Positions 52,320 to 61,171 of a stretch of 64,000 bases of DNA are shown in pieces (position 1 is the stretch's first letter; each line of letters starts with the position of its first letter). The translations under genes were made by a program, and so were the position numbers. This DNA comes from Albidovulum inexpectatum (GTDB taxonomy: Bacteria; Pseudomonadota; Alphaproteobacteria; Rhodobacterales; Rhodobacteraceae): NCBI RefSeq assembly GCF_002927635.1, contig NZ_PRDS01000004.1, positions 242,580-306,579 on the forward strand, in the 5' to 3' direction. The notes under the pieces are model-generated. The model saw nothing but the letters and a program-made list of their open reading frames with translations, was not told the origin of the DNA and did no database searches.

Positions 52320-52523
52320 ATGGCCGAACGGAAACGATCGACCGATGGCAAACGCGAAACCGAACAGATCCTGGGCGAAAGGGGCACCATCCAGGGCCAG
52401 GGCCGCGAAGGCGGACGGCTCGCCCGTCAGATCGGATCGAAGGATGAGGAAAAGCGCGCATTCGAACGACCCGCCGGGGCCACGCGCGTGACCAAGGCGA
52501 TCGAAGACGACGGGCAGGGGTGA
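52320..52523 (+). CDS. Small hydrophilic protein, possibly stress-related
   Basis: A 67-residue protein rich in Lys, Arg, Glu and Gly ([21 protein letters not shown]). AAGGAGG before ATG 52320 is strong, and a terminator follows 26 bp past the stop. No Cys, no helix of membrane length. It resembles general-stress hydrophilins in composition; no family assigned. Confidence 0.6.
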   Translation: MAERKRSTDGKRETEQILGERGTIQGQGREGGRLARQIGSKDEEKRAFERPAGATRVTKAIEDDGQG

Positions 52524-52548
52524 CTTGCCCACCTGCACCAGAGCTGGC

Positions 52549-52576
52549 GGCCCCGGGATCATCCGGGGCCGTTTTT
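52549..52576 (+). terminator. Intrinsic terminator
   Basis: GGCCCCGG and CCGGGGCC enclose a 6-nt loop and are followed by GTTTTT. It ends the unit of the 67-residue protein. Confidence 0.8.
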
Positions 52577-52680
52577 CATCTGCCCGACGCGTGGAAACCG
52601 GCATGGAACCCTGCATGGAACCCTGGGGCCCCCTGAGGCGTTTCAAATCCAGACAGCAACATAACCAGGAGACAGATACC

Positions 52681-52845
52681 ATGCTGGGCTGGGCCTTGAC
52701 CTTTCTTGTCGTCGCGCTGATCGCTGGCGCATTGGGATTCACCGGCATTGCGGGCACGTCCGCCGGAATTGCCAAGATCCTGTTCTTCATCTTCCTTGTG
52801 CTCTTCGTCGTTTCGCTGATCGCGCGCGCAGTGCGCGGCGGCTGA
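52681..52845 (+). CDS. DUF1328 family membrane protein
   Basis: A 54-residue protein with two helices and the DUF1328 sequence [22 protein letters not shown], then [23 protein letters not shown] precedes ATG 52681. Family members (YtjA type) are induced by stress; the role is unknown. Own terminator downstream. Confidence 0.85.
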   Translation: MLGWALTFLVVALIAGALGFTGIAGTSAGIAKILFFIFLVLFVVSLIARAVRGG

Positions 52846-52869
52846 ACACGGCCAGAGCCTTGACATCCA

Positions 52870-52901
52870 GGGCGGCGGGGGTTCCATCCCGCCGCCCTTT
52901 T
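52870..52901 (+). terminator. Intrinsic terminator
   Basis: GGGCGGCGGG and CCCGCCGCCC form a 10-bp stem over an 8-nt loop, then TTTT. It is 25 bp after the DUF1328 gene. Confidence 0.85.
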
Positions 52902-52987
52902 GCCTTGGGGCGTCGTGCCTTCTTGCGGCCGGGCAATCGTTGCGCGCCTTGCGCGGTTGGGGCAGTATGCCGGCGAAGGAGCCCGCC

Positions 52988-53266
52988 ATGACCCTGAAAT
53001 CCGAAATCGAGGCCTTGCAGGCAGAGATCCGGGCGCGCGCCAGCCGGGCACGCCCCCCCGGGGTCAAGGCCGCGCCGGACCACAACACGGCACCGCCGGA
53101 CGAAGCGCCGCACGATGCCGAAACGATCGACGGCTTTCTGAAACTCGTTGGCGAAACGCTGGACGAATTCGGCGAAGAGATCGACCGATACCCGCGCCTT
53201 GCCGCCATGGCCGCGTTGGGGGTCGGGCTGGCGCTTGGCCTGCTTGTTGGCCGCGCGACGCGATAG
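52988..53266 (+). CDS. YqjD/ElaB-like (DUF883-type) membrane-anchored protein
   Basis: A 92-residue protein: amphipathic coil at the front (LKSEIEALQAEIRARA), Pro/His-rich middle, and a C-terminal helix AALGVGLALGLLVGRATR. This arrangement is that of YqjD/ElaB, which anchor ribosomes to the membrane in stationary phase. It is followed 21 nt later by the YqjE-like gene. Confidence 0.65.
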   Translation: MTLKSEIEALQAEIRARASRARPPGVKAAPDHNTAPPDEAPHDAETIDGFLKLVGETLDEFGEEIDRYPRLAAMAALGVGLALGLLVGRATR

Positions 53267-53287
53267 ACCCAGGGAAGGTTCAGGCCC

Positions 53288-53755
53288 ATGTCCACACTCG
53301 AATCCGTCAAGTTGTATGGCCGTGTCACGCTGCTGCGCCGTCGGGTGCTACTGCAGCAGCTGGTTCGGCGCGCCATGGCCGCGGCCATCGCCGTGCTGGC
53401 ATTCGTCGCCGCGATCGGCATGGCGACATTCGCGCTGTTCGTGGCGATCGCGCCGTCGCTGGGCACGGTCGGGGCCAGCCTGACGATCGCGGCGATCTAC
53501 CTGGCCCTGGCGATACTTCTGCTGCTTTACAGCCTGCGCGAACCGAACTCGGCCGAGCTTCAGGCGCTGGAAGAGGCCGAGGCCGCCGCGCTGGAGATGC
53601 TGGCCCACGACGCGCAAGAGGTGGTTCAGGTCGCCTCTGCCGCCAGCCACAGGATCAGCGATCTGGGCAGCAATCTGGGCATGGCGGTCGCGATTCTGAC
53701 GGCCCTGCGCCGCCTGCTTGGCGCGCGCAGGGGCGGAAACGGGACCGGTTCGTGA
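53288..53755 (+). CDS. Phage-holin-family (YqjE-like) membrane protein
   Basis: A 155-residue protein with two membrane segments (AAAIAVLAFVAAIGMATFALFV and LTIAAIYLALAILLLLYSL) and a cytoplasmic Glu/Ala coil. It matches the YqjE group of the phage_holin_3_6 family, commonly paired with YqjD genes. It is probably envelope stress-related rather than a lytic holin. It ends 6 nt from the convergent MFS gene. Confidence 0.7.
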   Translation: MSTLESVKLYGRVTLLRRRVLLQQLVRRAMAAAIAVLAFVAAIGMATFALFVAIAPSLGTVGASLTIAAIYLALAILLLLYSLREPNSAELQALEEAEAAALEMLAHDAQEVVQVASAASHRISDLGSNLGMAVAILTALRRLLGARRGGNGTGS

Positions 53756-53761
53756 CCCCGA

Positions 53762-55006
53762 TCAGTCCGGTCTGGCGCTGACCTCGGCCTTGTGCCGGCG
53801 CAGCGCCCGGTCCAGCGGCAGGACACCGACCATCGCCAGCGCCGCAAAGCCCGCCCCGGCCAGGAAGGTCGCCTGCGGTCCGGCCAGATCCCACAGGCTT
53901 CCGGCGATCACGCTGGCCAGCAGCATGGCCACGCCCGTCAGCAGGTTGTACATGCCAAAGGCCGTGCCGCGCAGCTCGGCCGGCACGGCATCGGCCACCA
54001 GCGCCGACATCAGACCCTGCGTCAGGCCCATATGCAGCCCCCACAGCAGGATGCCGCCGCCGATCCGCCAGATGCCGCCGGACAGGGCCAGGCACAGATC
54101 AGCGGAAATCAGGACCATGAGCCCGATGGCCAGGATCGCGCCACGCGGGGCGCGGTCCGACAGCGCCCCGGCGGGATAGGCCGACAGCGCATAGACCAGG
54201 TTCATCGCCACCAGAACCAGCGGCACCAGGACCAGCGGCAGGCCCGCCCCCTGCGCCCGCAGGATCAGGAAGGCCTCGCTGAAGCGCGCCAGCGTGAAGG
54301 CCGCGGCGACGGCCACCACCCCCCAGTAGAGCCCGCCCAGCAGCCGCAGCTCGGCCCGCGACAGGGGGTTGCGCACCCGCCGCAGACCCGCCGGGCGCGG
54401 CGGTTCGTGCACGAGGAACAGGATCAGCGCCAGCGCGCCGAAGGCCGGGATCACCGCGACCCAGAAGACCGAGGCGAAATTCTCGGCAAAGACCCACATC
54501 AGCGCGACCGCCAGAAGCGGCCCCAGGAACGCCCCCGCCGTGTCCAGCGCCTGCCGCAGCCCGAAGGCCGCGCCGCGCAGATCGGGGGGCGCGATATCGG
54601 CCACCAGCGCGTCGCGCGGCGCACCGCGGATGCCCTTGCCGATGCGGTCGATGAAGCGGGCCGCGACCAGCCAGCCGACGGACGGGGCCAGCGGAAAGAT
54701 CGGCTTGGTCAGCGCGGCCAGCCCGTATCCCAGCGCCGCCAGCTCCTTGCGCCGCCCGATCCGGTCGCTGAGCGCGCCGGAAAAGACCTTGGTGATGGCC
54801 GCCGTCGCCTCGGCGATGCCCTCGATGATGCCGACGGTCAGCGCGGTCGTGCCCAGCCCCACGACCAGATAGACCGGCAAGAGCGCGTGGATCATCTCGG
54901 AGGAGACATCCATCAGCATCGACACCAGACCCAGCGCCCAGATCCCGCCTGGCAGGCGGCGCCAGCCGCCCGGCTGTCGCGCGGCCTGCCCGGATTCGTT
55001 CGACAT
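53762..55006 (-). CDS. MFS transporter
   Basis: A 414-residue protein with 12 helices. The A-motif GALSDRIGRRKELAALGYG lies between helices 2 and 3, and AARFIDRIGKGIRGAPRDALVAD is characteristic of a subgroup near bacterial Fsr/YqgE-like drug exporters. MSNESGQ at 55006 is preferred: AAAGGGGGG is 6 nt upstream, while the ATG two codons earlier directly abuts that site. Substrate unknown. Confidence 0.8.
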   Translation of the reverse strand: MSNESGQAARQPGGWRRLPGGIWALGLVSMLMDVSSEMIHALLPVYLVVGLGTTALTVGIIEGIAEATAAITKVFSGALSDRIGRRKELAALGYGLAALTKPIFPLAPSVGWLVAARFIDRIGKGIRGAPRDALVADIAPPDLRGAAFGLRQALDTAGAFLGPLLAVALMWVFAENFASVFWVAVIPAFGALALILFLVHEPPRPAGLRRVRNPLSRAELRLLGGLYWGVVAVAAAFTLARFSEAFLILRAQGAGLPLVLVPLVLVAMNLVYALSAYPAGALSDRAPRGAILAIGLMVLISADLCLALSGGIWRIGGGILLWGLHMGLTQGLMSALVADAVPAELRGTAFGMYNLLTGVAMLLASVIAGSLWDLAGPQATFLAGAGFAALAMVGVLPLDRALRRHKAEVSARPD

Positions 55007-55206
55007 GAACATCCCCCCTTTCGCTGCGCGGGCGCAGGCCAATATGCCCGCCACCGCCCCGCAACGTGGCCCCCAACGTGCCGCGCATCGGTCTGATCGG
55101 GGCGCGGGGCAGATCACGACCACTCAATTCGGCGCGCGCGGCCTGTAATGGGCTGGACGCAAGGGCTGGCTTGCCTGCACAACACTCCGGGCGACCGGAG
55201 AGCGAC

Positions 55207-55803
55207 ATGCGAAACAGACAGGACGACGCGGCGCTCGTGGCCGGTCTTGTCCGCGGGGACGAGACCGCCTTTCGAACGCTCTATGCCCGCCACACGCCCG
55301 CGATGATCCGCGTGGCCTGCGCGATCCTTGGCGACCGCGCCAGCGCCGAGGACGTCACGCACGACACCTGGATTGCCGTACTGAGCAAGATCGACGGGTT
55401 CGAGGGGCGCAGTTCGCTGGCGGGCTGGATCTTCACGATCCTTGTCAACAATGCCCGCAGCAGGGTCCGGCGCGAGGCGCGGTCGATCTCGTTCGACGCG
55501 GGCGGCGCCGAGGACGGCCTGGCCGCCGCCTTCGACGGGCGCGGCCGCTGGAAACAAATGCCGGAGCTGTGGGAGGAGATCACGCCCGAACGCATCGTGG
55601 CCGGGCGCAGGCTGGCCGATCACCTGCTGGCCGCCATCGACGCCCTGCCGCCAATGCAACGCGCGGTGATCGTGCTGCGCGTGCAGCAGGACCTGGACCC
55701 GGCCGAGACATGCCGCATCCTGGGAATCTCTGACGGCAATCTGCGTGTCCTGCTGCACCGCGCCCGGCTGGCCCTGCGCAACAGACTGGCGGACCTGCTG
55801 TGA
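55207..55803 (+). CDS. ECF-type RNA polymerase sigma factor
   Basis: A 198-residue sigma-70-family protein of two domains. Sigma2: TLYARHTPAMIRVACAILG, DRASAEDVTHDTWIAVL, SLAGWIFTILVNNARSRVR. Sigma4: DALPPMQRAVIVLRVQQDL, CRILGISDGNLRVLLHRAR. Linker between is longer than usual (about 40 residues). A small zinc-finger gene starts 90 nt on. It likely answers envelope or oxidative stress. Confidence 0.85.
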   Translation: MRNRQDDAALVAGLVRGDETAFRTLYARHTPAMIRVACAILGDRASAEDVTHDTWIAVLSKIDGFEGRSSLAGWIFTILVNNARSRVRREARSISFDAGGAEDGLAAAFDGRGRWKQMPELWEEITPERIVAGRRLADHLLAAIDALPPMQRAVIVLRVQQDLDPAETCRILGISDGNLRVLLHRARLALRNRLADLL

Positions 55804-55892
55804 CGGCCATGCCGAAATCCGCAAGAAAGACAGTAACAATTCGCCCGAACCTGCGTCATGTTCGGGACATGCCCCTGGAAGGAACGAAAGAA

Positions 55893-56135
55893 ATGCTGAG
55901 CTGCAAGGACGTCGCCGCGCGCGCAAGCGCATTGATCGACCGGGAATTGTCGATGCGAGAGGCATTGCAGATGCGGCTGCACCTGATCATGTGCAGGGGC
56001 TGCAGGCACTTCGTTCGCCAGGTCCGGCTGACCGATCGGCTGGTCGCGCGGGTTGCGAATGCCGACCAGCCGCCCGATCCCGGCCCGGAGAAGCTGCTGG
56101 CCATTCTGCGCGACAAACGCCCGCCGGGCCGATAG
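55893..56135 (+). CDS. Zinc-finger anti-sigma-factor-like protein
   Basis: An 80-residue cytosolic protein with HxxxCxxC (HLIMCRGCRHF) after an N-terminal Cys: the zf-HC2/ZAS pattern. It follows an ECF sigma gene and has no membrane segment. ATG 55893 follows GGAAGGAACG; MPLEGTK at 55869 is an alternative start. It probably holds the sigma factor inactive until zinc or thiol changes. Confidence 0.7.
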   Translation: MLSCKDVAARASALIDRELSMREALQMRLHLIMCRGCRHFVRQVRLTDRLVARVANADQPPDPGPEKLLAILRDKRPPGR

Positions 56136-56236
56136 ATGCACGCCCCGGGCACGCGAACGCCCCCCTTTGCCTTGCCCGCGACCCGCCGGCAAGATGCCTG
56201 CGCCACCACCTCTCCCGCCCTGATGGAGACCGCACG

Positions 56237-57313
56237 ATGCCCAAGACCGCCGCGCCGCCCGACAGCCCGACCGAACCCAGGGTCAAACGGGTCAATCTTG
56301 CCCTGCAAGGCGGCGGGGCCCATGGCGCCTTCACCTGGGGCGTGCTGGATGCGCTGCTGGAAGACGGCAGGATCGAGATCGCCGCGATCTCGGGCACCTC
56401 GGCCGGGGCGATGAATGCCGTGGCGCTGGCCGATGGATTCACCGCCGGCGGCCCTGAAGGCGCGCGCGCCAAGCTGCACCACCTGTGGCATTCGATCAGC
56501 CAGGCCGCGCAATTCTCGCCGGTCCGGCGTTCGGCGTTTGACATGGTCATGGGGACATGGACGCTTGAACGGTCCTGGGGCTACCGCGTCATGGACCTGA
56601 TGACACGGCTGTTTTCGCCCTATGAATTCAACCCGCTGGACATGAACCCGCTGCGCGACATCGTCGAATCCTGCATCGATTTCGACAGCGTGCGCCATTG
56701 CGACAGCATCCGGCTGTTCATCTCGGCCACCAATGTGGAAACCGGCCGGGTCAAGGTCTTTGACAGCCGCAGCCTGACGGTTGACATGGTCATGGCCTCG
56801 GCCTGTCTGCCCCATCTGTTTCATGCCGTGGTGATCGATGGCGTGCCCTATTGGGACGGCGGCTATATGGGGAATCCGGTGCTGTTCCCCTTTCACACCG
56901 AAAGCGACACGGCCGATACGATCGTGGTCCAGATCAACCCGATCGAACGGCCCGGCATCCCGCGATCGGCCCATGACATCCAGAACCGCGTCAACGAGAT
57001 CAGCTTCAATTCCAGCCTGCTGAAGGAATTGCGGTCGATCGATTTCGTGACCCGGCTGATCGACGAGGGCAAGCTGGACGAAGACCATTACCGCCGGGCG
57101 CGCATCCACATCATCGAGAACACCGAAAAGCTGGCGCCGCTTGGCGCCTCGTCCAAGATGAATGCCGAATGGGCCTTTCTGACCTTTCTGCGCGACCTTG
57201 GGCGCGAAACGGCCATCGCATGGCTGGATCGGCACCATGGCGATCTGGGCCGGCGCAGCACGGTTGACCTGCGGGCGATGTTCCAGGGAATCGGCCCCCA
57301 ACACCAGGGATAG
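56237..57313 (+). CDS. Patatin-like phospholipase
   Basis: A 358-residue protein. ALQGGGAHGAFTWGVLDAL is the oxyanion-hole motif near residue 22; GTSAGAMNA holds the catalytic Ser (about residue 56); WDGGYMGNP holds the catalytic Asp (about residue 212). No signal peptide. A cytoplasmic or membrane-surface lipid acyl hydrolase, related to PhaZ-like and RssA proteins. No operon partner is evident. Confidence 0.85.
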   Translation: MPKTAAPPDSPTEPRVKRVNLALQGGGAHGAFTWGVLDALLEDGRIEIAAISGTSAGAMNAVALADGFTAGGPEGARAKLHHLWHSISQAAQFSPVRRSAFDMVMGTWTLERSWGYRVMDLMTRLFSPYEFNPLDMNPLRDIVESCIDFDSVRHCDSIRLFISATNVETGRVKVFDSRSLTVDMVMASACLPHLFHAVVIDGVPYWDGGYMGNPVLFPFHTESDTADTIVVQINPIERPGIPRSAHDIQNRVNEISFNSSLLKELRSIDFVTRLIDEGKLDEDHYRRARIHIIENTEKLAPLGASSKMNAEWAFLTFLRDLGRETAIAWLDRHHGDLGRRSTVDLRAMFQGIGPQHQG

Positions 57314-57450
57314 AGACGCGGCGGCCGGGACGGCCGGTGTCGGTCCAGCCGCTGGCCCGCCCCGGCGCTCACGCAGCCGTGATGCGTCGGCGTGTAACGT
57401 CGGGGGGCGCGCGATGGTCCCTTTCGCGTCACAACGCGGGAGGAGTATCC

Positions 57451-57996
57451 ATGCAACGTCTCACACTTGCCGCCATTCTTGGCCTGTCGCTTGTCGCCCG
57501 GCCGGCCGTCGCGCAAGACATGCCCTTTGGCACCGAACAGGACACCGCCTATGCACAGCTTCTGTGGGAGGTGATGCAGGCCGAAAGGCTGGTCGGCCCG
57601 CAGATGATCCGGGCCAGACCCTATGAGGGCACCGATCCGCACGGCATGATGCTTGAAACCTTTTACACAAGGGCCACGATCGACGGCCATTCGGGCGATC
57701 TGATCGTCAAGCGCAATTTCGGCCCGGCCGGCGTGACCGAGGATCAGGTCCTGCGCGACCCGGCCAGCCATCTGGGCGCGGTGACCGTGATGTTCCGCCG
57801 CGCGGCAGGCTATGACCCCGAGGACGGCGACTGGTCCTGGGTCAAGTATCTGCCGGACGGGTCGCTGGACAAGGCGCCGAACGGCACGCCGCTGGCCGGC
57901 CGGGTGGCCAAGGGCATGGATACCGGCTGTATCGCCTGCCACCGGGGCGCGGGCGAGGACATGGTCTTTACCTCGGATTACCTCATGGCGAACTGA
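57451..57996 (+). CDS. Cytochrome P460-family periplasmic haem protein
   Basis: A 181-residue protein with signal peptide (MQRLTLAAILGLSLVARPAVA). One haem-binding CxxCH, DTGCIACHRGAGEDMVFTSDY near residue 163, and FRRAAGYDPEDGDWSWVKYLPDG are P460 traits. Family enzymes oxidise hydroxylamine or act as cytochrome c'-beta nitric oxide binders. AGGAG before the ATG. A NO-related or redox role is likely. Confidence 0.75.
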   Translation: MQRLTLAAILGLSLVARPAVAQDMPFGTEQDTAYAQLLWEVMQAERLVGPQMIRARPYEGTDPHGMMLETFYTRATIDGHSGDLIVKRNFGPAGVTEDQVLRDPASHLGAVTVMFRRAAGYDPEDGDWSWVKYLPDGSLDKAPNGTPLAGRVAKGMDTGCIACHRGAGEDMVFTSDYLMAN

Positions 57997-58027
57997 CCGC
58001 CGCCATCCCAGGCCGGGGCCCGAACAG

Positions 58028-58939
58028 ATGACGCAAGGCAAGTCAAACTGGCTGGACAGAATGCTGGACCGCATCGGCCACTGGCTTGCTTCGCGTCTGC
58101 GGCGTCCCTGTTCGGGCTACGACCCCTATACGCCTTCGGATTTCGAAACGCTCTGCCACGTCCTGCGCCCCGGCGACGTGCTGCTGGTCGAGGGCGGCGA
58201 CAGGATCTCGACCGCGATCAAGTATCTGACCCAGTCCACCTGGTCCCATGCCGCGATGTATGTCGGCAGCCACCTGCCCGATCCCGGCGACGGGACCCCG
58301 CGCCACCATCTGGTCGAGGTCAATCTTGGCGAGGGCTGCGTTTCGGTGCCCCTGTCGAAATATGCCAGCTACAACACCCGCATCTGTCGGCCCGTGGGCC
58401 TGACCGAAGAGGAATGCGCACAGGTGACGGGCTTCATGATCTCGCGGATCGGGCTGAAATACGACCTGCGCAACATCCTTGACCTTCTGCGCTATTTCTT
58501 CCCGACTCCGCCCGTGCCCGTGCGATGGCGCCGGCGGATGCTGGCCTTCGGCTCGGGCGATCCGACGCGGGCGATCTGTTCGTCGCTGATCGCGCAGGCC
58601 TTCCAGTCGGTCCGCTATCCGATCCTGCCCAACGTGACCCGGCTGAAGCAACGCAAGGGGTCCCGGCACGCGCGGGCCGAGATCCTGCATATCCGCCACC
58701 ACGCGCTGTTTGCGCCGCGCGATTTCGATCTTTCGCCCTATTTCCAGATCGTGAAGCCCAATCTGGCCGACAGTTTCGATTTCCACCGCCTTCGCTGGGC
58801 GGAAACCCCTGACGAGCAAAGCCGCCCCCGGCCCGTCGCGGCGGCACGCACGGGGCCGCACGGGGCCGCCTGGCAACGTCGCGCCGAAATCCCCGACGGC
58901 CGGAATGACTTGCCGGCGCCCTCCCGCCGGTATCCGTAA
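58028..58939 (+). CDS. YiiX/C92-type papain-like amidase
   Basis: A 303-residue protein of the permuted NlpC/P60 group: VLRPGDVLLVEGG, STWSHAAMYVG (catalytic His), then AICSSLIAQAFQS (catalytic Cys about residue 185). RLGLKYDLRNIL-type helix precedes. No signal peptide. Likely hydrolyses amide or ester bonds in lipids or peptides. The tail after residue 260 is Pro/Arg-rich and probably disordered. Confidence 0.75.
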   Translation: MTQGKSNWLDRMLDRIGHWLASRLRRPCSGYDPYTPSDFETLCHVLRPGDVLLVEGGDRISTAIKYLTQSTWSHAAMYVGSHLPDPGDGTPRHHLVEVNLGEGCVSVPLSKYASYNTRICRPVGLTEEECAQVTGFMISRIGLKYDLRNILDLLRYFFPTPPVPVRWRRRMLAFGSGDPTRAICSSLIAQAFQSVRYPILPNVTRLKQRKGSRHARAEILHIRHHALFAPRDFDLSPYFQIVKPNLADSFDFHRLRWAETPDEQSRPRPVAAARTGPHGAAWQRRAEIPDGRNDLPAPSRRYP

Positions 58940-59018
58940 CCGGACGCGCCTGCCGGTCCTCATGGAAAAAGCTGACCGCCCGTCTTGACGCGCGGCGTCG
59001 CGCGCCTTACTTGCGTTC

Positions 59019-59034
59019 ATGCGCCTATGCGCAT
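59019..59034. promoter_or_regulatory. ArsR-type operator dyad
   Basis: ATGCGCCTATGCGCAT is an imperfect 16-bp palindrome (two mismatched positions) 19 bp upstream of arsR. TTGACG (58985) and TTACTT (59007) could form the promoter, placing the dyad at the start site. Confidence 0.5.
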
Positions 59035-59052
59035 TTAGAAATGGAGTTGCCC

Positions 59053-59343
59053 ATGCCCCTGCAGATCCTGACAGCCCTGGCCGAGCCGACCCGGCTTGCC
59101 GCGATCCGCATCCTTGCCGATGGCCAGGAACATTGCGTCTGCGACCTGATGAAGCAGCTTGACGCAACGCAAAGCCGCATGTCGCGACACATGCAGACAC
59201 TGAAACAGGCGGGCCTGGTCGTGGACCGTCGCGATGCGCAATGGGTGCGCTATCGGCTGAACCCCGATCTGCCGGAACGCTATCGCGCCATTCTCGACGC
59301 CGTCCTTCAGGCCGCGCAAGCAGATGAAAGGATCGCCGCATGA
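59053..59343 (+). CDS. arsR: ArsR-family metalloregulator with As(III)-type Cys site
   Basis: A 96-residue winged-helix repressor: ALAEPTRLAAIRILADGQEHCVCDLMKQL, where CVC is the arsenite-binding site in helix 3, and SRMSRHMQTLKQAGLV is the recognition helix. Start at MPLQ (59053), because GGAG lies 7 nt upstream; 59041 is in frame too. A 16-bp dyad just upstream is its likely operator. The next gene overlaps by 4 nt. Confidence 0.82.
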   Translation: MPLQILTALAEPTRLAAIRILADGQEHCVCDLMKQLDATQSRMSRHMQTLKQAGLVVDRRDAQWVRYRLNPDLPERYRAILDAVLQAAQADERIAA

Positions 59344-60398
59344 GCGTTCAGACCTCGACCCATCCCGCCCCCCGGAACGACTGGCTGTGGCATCTGGGCG
59401 TTGTCGCCTTCGTCGCAATCTGGTGGCTGGTCTATCACCAGCTGATCCCGTTTGCCGAATGGCTGACCGCCCTGTTTCCCGTCGATCGGCACAGCCATAC
59501 CGGCGAAGCGCTTGCCTTCTTCTTCTACGACGTGCCCAAGGTGATGATGCTGCTCACGCTCATCGTCTTTGCCATGGGCGTGGTCCGCAGCTTCATTTCC
59601 CCCGAACGCACCCGTGCCTTGCTGGCCGGGCGGCGCGCGGGCGTGGGCAACGTCCTGGCCGCACTGCTGGGCGTGGTCACGCCGTTCTGCTCGTGCTCGG
59701 CGGTGCCGCTGTTCATCGGGCTGGTTTCGGCCGGTGTGCCGCTGGGTGTCACCTTTTCCTTCCTGATCTCGGCGCCAATGGTGAACGAGGTCGCGCTGGC
59801 GCTTCTCTTCGGGCTGGTCGGCTGGAAGGTGGCTGTGATCTATTTCGTCTTCGGGCTGGGCGTGGCCATCGTCGCGGGCTGGATCATCGGCAAGCTGCGC
59901 CTGGAAGGCTGGCTGCAGGACTGGGTGCGCGACATCCATTCCGGGGCAAGCAGCCCCGCAACCACCGAAGGCGATCGGCTGAGCATGGTCGACCGCTATC
60001 GCCTGGGGATCGAGGCCGTCCGCGAGATCTTCGGCCGCGTCTGGCTCTGGATCATCCTGGGCATCGGCATGGGCGCCCTGATCCACGGCTATGTGCCCGA
60101 GGATCTGATGGCCCGCATCATGGGCGCGGATGCCTGGTGGTCCGTGCCCGCCGCGGTGATCATCGGCATCCCGATGTACACCAACGCCGCCGGCGTCATC
60201 CCGATCGTCGAGGCCCTGCTTGGCAAGGGCGCGGCCCTGGGCACGGTCCTGGCCTTCATGATGAGCGTCATCGCCCTGTCCCTGCCCGAAATGATCATCC
60301 TGCGCCAGGTCCTGACCCTGCGCCTGATCGCGGTCTTCGCGGCCGTTGTCGGATCGGGGATCCTGGCCGTGGGCTTTCTGTTCAACTTCCTGTTCTGA
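59340..60398 (+). CDS. ArsP/SO_0444-type permease
   Basis: A 352-residue membrane protein of the PF03773 permease family with about eight helices. LLGVVTPFCSCSAVPLFIGLV carries the CSC motif, and FSFLISAPMVNEVAL and GIPMYTNAAGVIPIVEALL are family signatures. ArsP homologues export trivalent organoarsenicals. Control by the CVC-type ArsR supports an arsenic substrate. The next three genes are thiol-related. Confidence 0.8.
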   Translation: MSVQTSTHPAPRNDWLWHLGVVAFVAIWWLVYHQLIPFAEWLTALFPVDRHSHTGEALAFFFYDVPKVMMLLTLIVFAMGVVRSFISPERTRALLAGRRAGVGNVLAALLGVVTPFCSCSAVPLFIGLVSAGVPLGVTFSFLISAPMVNEVALALLFGLVGWKVAVIYFVFGLGVAIVAGWIIGKLRLEGWLQDWVRDIHSGASSPATTEGDRLSMVDRYRLGIEAVREIFGRVWLWIILGIGMGALIHGYVPEDLMARIMGADAWWSVPAAVIIGIPMYTNAAGVIPIVEALLGKGAALGTVLAFMMSVIALSLPEMIILRQVLTLRLIAVFAAVVGSGILAVGFLFNFLF

Positions 60399-60410
60399 AG
60401 GGACAATCCA

Positions 60411-60641
60411 GTGGAAATCAAGGTTCTGGGTCCAGGCTGCGCCAAATGCAAGGCGACGGCCGAACTGATCACCCGCGTCGCCGCCGAAACCGGCAAGGAC
60501 GTGACCGTCGAAAAGATCGAGGACATGCGCCAGATCGTCGGCCATGGCGTGATGACCACGCCCGCCGTCGTCATCGGTGACAAGGTCGTGCACAAGGGTT
60601 CGGTCCCGTCGCGCGACGACGTCCTCGCCTGGCTGAGCTGA
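60411..60641 (+). CDS. Thioredoxin-like small redox protein
   Basis: A 76-residue single thioredoxin-fold protein of the redox-active-disulfide-2 type: GPGCAKCKATAELI with CxxC at residues 10-13, cis-Pro in TTPAVVI. GTG start at 60411 with AAGGGA upstream. Often encoded beside PF03773 permeases; probably delivers electrons or metal to it. Confidence 0.8.
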   Translation: MEIKVLGPGCAKCKATAELITRVAAETGKDVTVEKIEDMRQIVGHGVMTTPAVVIGDKVVHKGSVPSRDDVLAWLS

Positions 60642-60651
60642 GGAGGATGCC

Positions 60652-61104
60652 ATGCGAACCGTCGTCAAGGATCTGCCCGAGGCGCGCGAAGTCTGCCCGA
60701 CCACTTCGCAGCTTCTGTTGAGCGAGGGCGCGCTGCTGGTCGATGTGCGCGAGCCCGCCGAGATCGCCCAGGTCGGCTATGCGGGCTGCGACGTGGTGAA
60801 CATCCCCTTGTCGCAATTCGAGGACCGCTGGCAGGAAATCCCGCGTGACCGTGACGTGATCCTGGCCTGCGCCAGCGGCGAGCGCAGCCTGAAGGCCGCC
60901 TATTTCCTGATCTACCAGGGCTATAGCCGGGTCATGAACATGCGCCCCGGCATCGCCCGCTGGATCGAGCGCGGCTTTCCGTTCACCGGATCGGCCAAGG
61001 CGGTGGCGGCATCCGAAGCCGCGTCGTCGTGTTGCGGCGAACCCGCCAAGGCCGCGGACGCGTCCTGCTGCGGTGACGGGGCCGAAGCCTCGTCCTGCTG
61101 CTGA
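60652..61104 (+). CDS. Rhodanese-like protein with a Cys-pair C-terminal tail
   Basis: A 150-residue protein. Rhodanese domain (residues about 15-112): LLVDVREPAEI, and active-site loop ACASGERS with the sulfur-carrying Cys. After residue 120 an Ala/Ser-rich tail carries three Cys pairs, SSCCGEP, ASCCGDG and SSCC at the end. Such tails likely bind soft metals or arsenite. GAGGAG 5 nt before ATG. Third gene of the ars operon. Confidence 0.8.
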   Translation: MRTVVKDLPEAREVCPTTSQLLLSEGALLVDVREPAEIAQVGYAGCDVVNIPLSQFEDRWQEIPRDRDVILACASGERSLKAAYFLIYQGYSRVMNMRPGIARWIERGFPFTGSAKAVAASEAASSCCGEPAKAADASCCGDGAEASSCC

Positions 61105-61171
61105 TGCCTGACGCGCCCGGCCATTCCGGCCGGGCGCCGAATTTTTCCACATATTCCCGAAGGGACAGGAC

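Noticed and set aside
52603..52625. Direct repeat ATGGAACCCTG twice, 12 bp apart
   Set aside because: Only two copies in a short leader before the DUF1328 gene; no regulatory or mobile-element context.
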